NCBI GenBank assembly: GCA_949300025.1
Contig: CASGCS010000024.1
Span: 1-64,000 of the forward strand
Direction of reading: 5' to 3'
DNA: 64,000 bases
From: an uncultured bacterium
GTDB taxonomy: Bacteria; Bacteroidota; Bacteroidia; Bacteroidales; UBA932
In this document: positions 46,404 through 53,900 of the stretch, one piece after another
Layout: each line of letters begins with the position of its first letter
How positions within the stretch are numbered: the stretch's first letter is position 1
Made by a program: the position numbers and the translations under genes
Notes under the pieces: generated by a model
What the model was told of the DNA's origin: nothing
What the model saw: only the letters and a program-made list of their open reading frames with translations
The model's database searches: none

Positions 46404-48208
46404 AAGAGAGAATTATAGGAGGGTACGACAATTTTGTCATACCGTTTATGATAGGAATAATATTCCTTCTCACCTATCTGCTGATAGGTCTGATAAGAAT
46501 ACTTAAACATATCCCCGGGCAAGACAGGAAAAAACTGCTGCTTTCATTTGTCAATCCCAAGATTCTTGCAAAGGACATAAGAGACATAATACGCGACTGT
46601 CTGTTGCATGTAAAGATTTTCAAGAGGAACATCCTTCTGGGCTATATGCATGCCAGCATAGCGTTCGGATGGTTCATGCTTATAGTAATCGGGCACATTG
46701 AGGTTGCGCTATTCGTGCCTCAGAGAAACGGTTCGCTCTATTATCCTGTGTTTTACAGGTTTTTTGTTTCTGAACAGAACTATACACTCAAGGGAGCCTT
46801 TTTCTTCTTCCTCATGGATTTCTTCCTCCTGGTGGTACTTAGCGGAGTAGGGCTTGCGATGTACAAGAGAATCCGCTCGATTGCCCTCGGCATGAGGCGG
46901 ACCACCAAACCATGCTTCGCAGACCGCGTGGCTCTCTACTGCCTCTGGTCCATATTTCCGTTGAGGCTGCTCGCCGAAGGATTTACGGCAGGCATAAGCG
47001 GAGGAAGCTTTCTTACCAAGCCGGTAAACATGCTCTTTGCAAACTTTTTCGGCAATGATCTCAACATATATCCTACATGGTGGGCATACTCAATAGCGCT
47101 CGGTCTCTTCTTCCTCGCAATGCCTTTCAGCAGATACATGCACATACCTACCGAGGTCCTGCTCATAGTAATGCGCAACGCCGGCCTTAAGGTCACGCGT
47201 CCGCGCAAAGGGTTTGCCGAGGCCGAGATATACTCCTGCTCAAGCTGCGGAATATGTCTGGATGCCTGCCCCATGAATGTCCAGAAAAAGAATCTGAAGT
47301 ATTCGTCGGTCTACTTCATAAGGTTTCTGCGCCGTCACAACACCAAAAAGATAAATGAAATTGCAGACAAGTGCCTGATGTGCGGGAAGTGCGTGGCGCT
47401 CTGTCCTGTAGGGGTTGAATCATGCAATATAAAGATGGCCCAGAGAGGAACCGTGACGGAAAAGCTCCCGTATGACTACTCGTATCTGGAGAAAATGGAA
47501 TCTCCTGTAATGGCATCTCAGGACAAGGTGCTCTACTTTGCAGGCTGCATGACCCATCTGGAACCGGCAATCATAAAGTCGATGAAGAAGATTTTCGAGG
47601 CAGCCGGAGAGAATTACTACTTTGCAGACAGCGACGGTGGGCTCTGCTGCGGAAGACCGCTTATGCTTGCCGGCAAAAAGGAGGCGGCCGGCCAGCTCAT
47701 AAAGAAAAATACCGAACTCTTCCTTGCCTCGGGATGCAAGACCATTGTTCTCTCCTGCCCTATCTGCCTGCGTGTATTCAGGGATGAGTACAGACTGCCG
47801 GGAATCAAACTGCTGCATCATACCCAATATATAAACTCTCTCATAAGGAGCGGCAGGATAAGCGTGGCAAAGGATGAGACCTCTTATGTATACCACGACC
47901 CGTGCGAATTGGGCAGGGGATGCAGGATATACAGCGAACCCAGAAATGTGGTAATGGCTCTGGGGGAACTCAGGCACGCCGCCAAGGAGAGGAAAGAGAG
48001 CATCTGCTGCGGAGGCAGTGTAGGCAGCCTTACTCTCAACTTTGAAGACAGGGCGAAAATCACCCAGGAATCTCTCAAGACACTGACAGCGGAGCACCCC
48101 GACAGGATTGTCACCGCATGCCCTCTCTGTCTGAAGACATTCGCAGACCAGAGCAAGAGCACACCCGTATGCGATATTGCCCAGGCAGTAGCGGAGAAGA
48201 TGGTGTAA
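46400..48208 (+). CDS. Membrane-anchored HdrD/DsrK-like Fe-S protein
   Basis: A 602-residue fusion. The first ~270 residues are a membrane domain with about five helices and histidines placed like haem ligands (LLGYMHASIAFGW, VIGHIEVAL), recalling HdrE, NarI and DsrM. Then two 4Fe-4S motifs (CSSCGICLDACP and CLMCGKCVALCP) and two full CCG domains (FAGCMTH to GLCCGRP; YHDPCELG to SICCGGSVG) as in HdrD and DsrK. The whole looks like DsrM and DsrK joined in one chain. It overlaps the upstream gene by 4 nt. It should connect the soluble subunits to the quinone pool; haem content is inferred only. Confidence 0.85.
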   Translation: MKERIIGGYDNFVIPFMIGIIFLLTYLLIGLIRILKHIPGQDRKKLLLSFVNPKILAKDIRDIIRDCLLHVKIFKRNILLGYMHASIAFGWFMLIVIGHIEVALFVPQRNGSLYYPVFYRFFVSEQNYTLKGAFFFFLMDFFLLVVLSGVGLAMYKRIRSIALGMRRTTKPCFADRVALYCLWSIFPLRLLAEGFTAGISGGSFLTKPVNMLFANFFGNDLNIYPTWWAYSIALGLFFLAMPFSRYMHIPTEVLLIVMRNAGLKVTRPRKGFAEAEIYSCSSCGICLDACPMNVQKKNLKYSSVYFIRFLRRHNTKKINEIADKCLMCGKCVALCPVGVESCNIKMAQRGTVTEKLPYDYSYLEKMESPVMASQDKVLYFAGCMTHLEPAIIKSMKKIFEAAGENYYFADSDGGLCCGRPLMLAGKKEAAGQLIKKNTELFLASGCKTIVLSCPICLRVFRDEYRLPGIKLLHHTQYINSLIRSGRISVAKDETSYVYHDPCELGRGCRIYSEPRNVVMALGELRHAAKERKESICCGGSVGSLTLNFEDRAKITQESLKTLTAEHPDRIVTACPLCLKTFADQSKSTPVCDIAQAVAEKMV

Positions 48209-48225
48209 TTTTATATGCAAGATAC

Positions 48226-48256
48226 TTTGCAGAAAAAGTATAATGTTTTACTTTTG
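48226..48256 (+). promoter_or_regulatory. Promoter of the cysteate-synthase-like gene
   Basis: TTTG (48226-48229), 19 nt, TACTTTTG (48249-48256): a full match. It shows the downstream gene is transcribed independently of the Hdr-like operon and limits its start to 48277 or later. Confidence 0.75.
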
Positions 48257-48276
48257 CATGTTTGTTTTTTAATTAT

Positions 48277-49575
48277 ATGTGTATGATGTTCAGACCTACG
48301 GGCTATAAATTGCTTACCGTTGCCACAGGCAGGATTTTTCCGGATACGGGATGGGTTCTCAATGACCCCCAGTGCAGCGTACCTTCGCTGGTGAGAGCTG
48401 TATATGACAAGAAACAGATAGATTTCAAAGAGGAAAGTTACGGCTTTTACAAGTTTGCAGACTGGCTGCCCGTAAACACGATTCTGAAAAATTCATCTGC
48501 ACCGGTAACATACAGGAGCGAAAAACTGGCCGGGTATCTGGGTCTGGAGAATCTTTACATCACGTTTTCGGGATACTGGCCCGAAAAGGGAGCTCAGATG
48601 AGCACCTGTTCGTTCAAGGAGACCGAAGCCTATTCTGTCTGCGCAAGACTGCCGCTGGACAACAGAAAGATTCTGGTACTTGCCTCTGCAGGAAATACGG
48701 CAAGGGCCTTTGCCCAGGTTTGCTCAGACAACAATATCCCCCTCGTGATAGCCATACCATACGAGAATATAGGTGCAATGTGGTTCAAAAAACCTCTGAA
48801 CGACTGCGTCAAGATAATAAGCACCCCTGCCAAGACCGACTATTTCGATGCGATACAATTAGCCGCAAAAGTCTGTAAATCAGATGAATTTATAGAAGAA
48901 GGCGGTGCAAAGAACATTGCCAGAAGAGACGGCATGGGCACTACGGTCCTCTCCGCAGTGCAGAAAATCGGCCGGATTCCAGACTTCTACTTCCAGGCCA
49001 TTGGCAGCGGAACGGGAACGATTGCAGCATGGGAGGCAAACCTCAGGCTTATAGAGGACGGAAGGTTCGGAAACAATCTCATGAAGCTAATACCTTCGCA
49101 AAACGTGCCGTTCACACCGATGTATGATGCATGGCAGGCAGGAAGCAATGAACTTCTTCCTTGCGACCAGGACAAGGCCAGAATACAGGCCCTGGAGATA
49201 GTTGCAAAGGTTCTCTCTAACAGAAAGCCGCCCTATTCGCTTGCAGGCGGGCTCTATGACGCCCTCAAGGCAACAGACGGCGATGTTGAAATTGCAACCA
49301 ATGCAGAGTTGCAGAATGCCTGCGAACTCTTCAGGGAATTGGAAGGAAACGACATCCACCATGCGGCGGGTGTGGCGGTAAGCAGCCTTGTAAAGGCAGT
49401 CGAAAAGGGAACCGTCAAAAAAGATTCCCTTGTCATGCTCAACATCACGGGCGGAGGCGAACAACTCTTCAAAAAAGAGAACAAATGTGTCCAGATGGAG
49501 CCCAATCTCATAATATCCGATACCGAAGAGGCTGAAGTCATAATTGGAAAGGTACTCAGGCTGTTTGGAAAATAA
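48277..49575 (+). CDS. Cysteate synthase-like PLP enzyme
   Basis: A 432-residue fold-type II PLP enzyme of the threonine-synthase branch. The PLP lysine is expected in TCSFKETEAYS, the phosphate loop in GSGTGTIAAWE, and LASAGNTARAF is the substrate loop. The whole sequence matches the cysteate synthase group better than true threonine synthases (for example in TYRSEKLAGYLGLENLYITFSGYWP, an aromatic-rich opening). Cysteate synthase makes L-cysteate from phosphoserine and sulfite; in Bacteroidetes cysteate starts sulfonolipid synthesis. The frame opens at 48262 through a TTG; the ATG at 48277 follows the transcription start, with later ATGs at 48283 and 48286 also possible. The substrate assignment is a family inference; threonine synthase is the alternative. 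Confidence 0.72.
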   Translation: MCMMFRPTGYKLLTVATGRIFPDTGWVLNDPQCSVPSLVRAVYDKKQIDFKEESYGFYKFADWLPVNTILKNSSAPVTYRSEKLAGYLGLENLYITFSGYWPEKGAQMSTCSFKETEAYSVCARLPLDNRKILVLASAGNTARAFAQVCSDNNIPLVIAIPYENIGAMWFKKPLNDCVKIISTPAKTDYFDAIQLAAKVCKSDEFIEEGGAKNIARRDGMGTTVLSAVQKIGRIPDFYFQAIGSGTGTIAAWEANLRLIEDGRFGNNLMKLIPSQNVPFTPMYDAWQAGSNELLPCDQDKARIQALEIVAKVLSNRKPPYSLAGGLYDALKATDGDVEIATNAELQNACELFRELEGNDIHHAAGVAVSSLVKAVEKGTVKKDSLVMLNITGGGEQLFKKENKCVQMEPNLIISDTEEAEVIIGKVLRLFGK

Positions 49576-49601
49576 TCCGGGCGGAGTGCATAACGCGTCT
49601 G

Positions 49602-50420
49602 ATGAAGATAACCTCCCTGGTTGAAAACACAAGCGTTTCCGGACTGCCCGCGGAACATGGCCTCAGCCTTCACATAAAGCTGGAGGATGGCAGGCAGATA
49701 CTCTTCGACACGGGACAGCGTTCCCTTTTTGCCGAAAACGCCGGAAGGTTGGGCATAAGGCTCGCAGATATATGGGCGGCGGTTATCTCGCACGGCCATT
49801 ACGACCATGGCGGAGGGCTCAGGAGATTTCTGGAACTAAACGGCAAGGCAAAAGTCTACATAAACTCACATGCTTTTGAGCCGCATTACTCCCTAAAGGC
49901 GGGTGGCCTCAAATATATAGGCCTCGACACAGACCTTAAGGAGTGCAACAGAATTGTCTTTTGTGAAAAGAGTTTCCGGATTGGCGGCGACATTCTGCTT
50001 TTTTCAGATGCAAGGGGCGGATTGATGATGCCGGAAGGCAACAAAACACTGTTCGGTCCATCTGAAGAGGAGAATGACGATTTCCGCCATGAGCAGTCGA
50101 TGCTCGTGCAGGAAGGTTCCCGAATTGTTTTATTTGCAGGATGCGCCCACTCCGGGATTCTGAATATAATTGAAAAATCTATACAGTTGACAGGTCTCTC
50201 CCCCACCCATGTATTTGCCGGCATGCACCTTGCAAAGAGCACTCTTTTACCGGACTCTCAGAGAAAGTTTATTGAGACACTGGCTGGCAGGCTGCTCGAA
50301 TACCGCGGCTGCCGCTATTTCACCATGCACTGCACGGGATTGCCGCAATATGAAATGCTGAAGAACAAGATGGGAAACGCAATAAGTTACATGGGGTGCG
50401 GCGATACGGTCGAACTATAA
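49602..50420 (+). CDS. Metallo-beta-lactamase-fold hydrolase
   Basis: A 272-residue cytoplasmic hydrolase. The metal signature is SHGHYDHGGGL, with FAGCAHSGILNII and a late FTMHCTG giving further ligands. This arrangement is that of the family named after the 7,8-dihydropterin-6-methyl-4-(ribofuranosyl)aminobenzene phosphate synthase in methanogens; in Bacteria the reaction is usually not known. It starts 26 nt after the cysteate-synthase-like gene and is probably in its transcript. Its stop codon lies inside the dyad at 50416-50440. Confidence 0.85.
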   Translation: MKITSLVENTSVSGLPAEHGLSLHIKLEDGRQILFDTGQRSLFAENAGRLGIRLADIWAAVISHGHYDHGGGLRRFLELNGKAKVYINSHAFEPHYSLKAGGLKYIGLDTDLKECNRIVFCEKSFRIGGDILLFSDARGGLMMPEGNKTLFGPSEEENDDFRHEQSMLVQEGSRIVLFAGCAHSGILNIIEKSIQLTGLSPTHVFAGMHLAKSTLLPDSQRKFIETLAGRLLEYRGCRYFTMHCTGLPQYEMLKNKMGNAISYMGCGDTVEL

Positions 50421-50451
50421 TTGCACAGAGCGCAATTATATCCTACATTTG
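50416..50451 (+). promoter_or_regulatory. Promoter of the NUDIX-STAND operon with a dyad over the -33 box
   Basis: TTG (50421-50423), 20 nt, TACATTTG (50444-50451) is a full promoter match. A perfect 9-bp inverted repeat, TATAATTGC (50416-50424) and GCAATTATA (50432-50440) with a 7-nt loop, lies over the -33 box. It could be an operator or a hairpin ending the preceding transcript; no U-tract follows, so an operator is favoured. Confidence 0.6.
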
Positions 50452-50469
50452 CAATAAAAGAGATGCCTT

Positions 50470-50946
50470 ATGGACAATGGTGAAAAGAGATATTGCTACC
50501 GGTATCCGCATCCTGCCGTCACTGCAGACTGTATAATTTTCGGAATGGACGGTGACACTGTCAGGATTCTCCTCATAAAACGCGGAGCGGAACCATTCAA
50601 GGGAAAGTGGGCTTTTCCCGGAGGGTTTATGAATATTGACGAAACGGCAGAGGAGTGCGCCCTGCGGGAACTTAAAGAAGAGACCGGTCTTGAAAACGTA
50701 GAGATTGAGCAACTTCATACATATACTGCAGTAAAGAGGGACCCGCGCGAAAGGGTGATTACGGTAGCCTGTACGGGCATTGTAAAGTTGACGGAAGTCA
50801 AGGGAGGTGACGACGCCTCCCTGGCACAATGGTTTCCCATCAATGAAATTCCAGAGCTTGCGTTCGACCATCAGGAGATTCTTCAGGATGCACTCGCAAG
50901 ACTGAAAGAACGTACAGACCGCATCCTGCAATATCGACAGTCATGA
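50470..50946 (+). CDS. NUDIX hydrolase
   Basis: A 158-residue NUDIX hydrolase with a perfect box GX5EX7REUXEEXGU, from GFMNIDE through RELKEETGL. The opening YRYPHPAVTADCIIF and the AFPGG before the box resemble ADP-ribose pyrophosphatase and NrtR-type domains, so a nucleotide diphosphate linked to ribose is a possible substrate. Its stop codon overlaps the start of the giant STAND NTPase gene (ATGA), which makes translational coupling likely. A consensus promoter with a dyad lies just upstream. A housekeeping role is the alternative, but the coupling points to a joint function. Confidence 0.9.
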   Translation: MDNGEKRYCYRYPHPAVTADCIIFGMDGDTVRILLIKRGAEPFKGKWAFPGGFMNIDETAEECALRELKEETGLENVEIEQLHTYTAVKRDPRERVITVACTGIVKLTEVKGGDDASLAQWFPINEIPELAFDHQEILQDALARLKERTDRILQYRQS

Positions 50947-53900
50947 CAGATTTCCAGGGCACAGACATAAGAGTCTTTTTGTCTTCTACATTCTCCGACA
51001 TGCAGGAGACCCGCAACTATCTGACCAGGAAAATATTTCCTAAAATTGAGCAGGAATGCGCAAGACGAGGTGTCACGTTTTCCGTACTCGATCTAAGATG
51101 GGGAATAACGGAAAACGAATCCAAAAACGGCAAAGTCATTGAAATATGCATAGATGAAATAAACCGCACACGTCCTTTCTTCATAGGGCTTGTGGGTGAA
51201 CGCTACGGCTGGATACCCGATAAACAGGAGATAGAAAAGAACAGGCATCTTGAAGAGAAATACCCCTGGGTGCGTGAATATATCGAACGCCGTTGCAGCA
51301 TAACCGAAATTGAAATGCAATACGGTGTACTTGACAACGATTCCATCCAGGATGCCTACTTCTTTCTCAAGAGGACAAAACCACACGCCACCTCTGAAAA
51401 TGAAGAAGAGGAAAAACTTTCCGGATTGAGAAAGACAATCATTGAAAAGGCCGGAGAAGGCAAGTGTACCGCAGAGATCTACTCCTCTGTAGAAGAGTTG
51501 GGAAGACTTCTCCATGACCGCCTTATGGAGATGATAGAAAAACGCTTTCCTGCAGATGGAAAGCTGAACGAGTCCGATCTCTACTATCTCAGGGAAGAGG
51601 GCAATCTGACTGCTTTAAGACGCAATTACATAGACCTGGACAACAGAGTGCGCAATCTCGAGAGCAATATTCTCCATACAGACATTCTGTTTGTAACTGG
51701 CGGAAGCGGCTGCGGAAAAAGTGCATTGCTTGCAAACAGTTTCATCAATTCTCAAGAGAGTGTCATACGTACCGCCATAGATGATTCGGTAAATTCCATA
51801 GGAAGACTCATCTCGCTTTTTCTATATAAGCTTGACCCGGTGGCAGGAGAGATGACAAAGGCAGAGGAGGAGGAGATAATAGAAAAGTATCGTGAACATG
51901 CCTATCCTGAACCGGTAATTTGGATTATTGACGGACTTGAAAAACTTCCTGTCGAAGACATATACTCCATAATGCCGCTGCTCACCCCTCCGGAAAACAT
52001 AAGGATTGTAATATCTGTCGAAGAGCAATATTTCAAGAAAAATTCCATAACAGACCTTATTCATGAAAACTACCCGGTCATTGTGGAGCCCTCTCCGCTC
52101 AATGAGGCTGAAAAATTGCTTTTTGTAGGGAAAAAACTGCAAGAGTGCGGAAAAAAACTTACCGGAAGACAGGAAATGCACATTCTCTCCTCTCCGTTCC
52201 TGTCAAATCCGCAGTTTTTAAAAATCTTTGTAGAAGAGCTGATACAGTTCGGCATATACGAAAAACTCGATGCGTTTATTGAAGAACTTTCGGGGGCGTC
52301 TGACAGAAAGGATTTCATAAACAGGATACTCGAAAATTCAGAAAAGGAGTTCAATGATGGGGAAATAGAGAGACTGCTTTCGGTTACGGCCTGCTCGTCG
52401 TGCGGAATCGGAGAGAAGGAATATGTTTCTGAATTCGGATACACGCCTCTGGCATGGTCTGCAATCTATAGAGCCGTGGAGCCCTTCATATACCGCCAGG
52501 GTAGGACTCTTATAATGAGAAGCAGCGAATTCAGGAGTTATATTCTTGAACGTTATCTTGATACCGACAGCAAAAGAAAAAATGTCAGGCAGTTGTGCAT
52601 CAGTCTCCTGCTGAAAGAGCGGGCCGGATTAAGCAAAAAAGCGGGCCTATCCCTCATAGAAAAATTGATATATAAACTGTTGGGATTCTATATCAGTACA
52701 GATTTCTCTCAAAGGTTCAACAATATTCACGGAGAGCTTATAATGCAGTATATTGCGCTGGGGAAGTGGAAAAAGGCAAATAAAATGCTCTACAATATCT
52801 TTTCATGCATCTTTGCATTCGGGCAAAGGTACTATCAGATATTTGGCAGAGGAATTGAACACGGATTTGATGTACGCAGACTGTTCTCTCTGAAAAACCT
52901 GTTGCTTTTCAATTTTATTGACAAGGATACCACAATTTTCTATTCCAGAGGAATGCTGGCATACATCGCGGGCTGCAATGCTGGAAGTTACAGCTCTTTG
53001 CGCAGACATTTCAGGCTTATGCCCATTCCGCGCACTTTAAAGCGCACTCTGATTGATATAACAGACAATGCATTCGGGAAAAAGGAGAATAACGGAATAA
53101 CAGGAAAGTTCGAAGAGCAATGGATTCCCGGCAAATATGAGATAGAGCCAAGCAGCGCGACTGCCATATTCGAGCAGATAAACATAATTTCAGACGGCGA
53201 CCGTCTGAAAAGAATCCAATCCTCCGCACAGGCAATGGTTTCTGCCTCAGAAAAGGATTCGCTGAACTGGCTTTACTTCACGAGTTATTCGGCCCTCTGT
53301 CTGGCCATATCCGGCAATGTGGAAAAGGCAAAGGAACTCTTTAGAGACGTTCTTGAAAGCAGTACTGTAAGCCCTCTGTCTCTGCACTATCTCAAGTTTG
53401 CCATATCTTACAGCGAACGCGACTGGAAAAGTTGCCGTGAGCTGACAGAAGAATTGAGAGAATGGACTGTCGCTCTGCCGGATGAAATCAGGCGCAATAT
53501 GTCGAGGATAGTGCTTTGCTACAGAATCGCTACGGATGAGAACGATTCTGGGGCGGATGTGAACTACGATAGAAAAGCTCTCATTGCTGAATATGAAAAA
53601 CTTGCCGGCGGAAAAGATTTCTACGGCAATATGAATTATCTCGCTCAATGGCTTACCGCAAGAGAGTTGCCCGAACCTGCAGCGGATGTCTATGCGGAAC
53701 TTGCATCCAACACTGAAAATGAAGGTGAAAAGGCTGGCTATTATTCGCTCCTTGCCGGCAGTCTCGAATCGTGCAACGTTCCAGACTACGGTGTCATAGC
53801 CGAAGCCTGGGAGAAAAGTGCGCAGTGTTACATGGCGGCAGGTAAAGAGCACTATATTGATATGGACAATGCCATGAACAGCGCCATAAAGGCATGTAAC

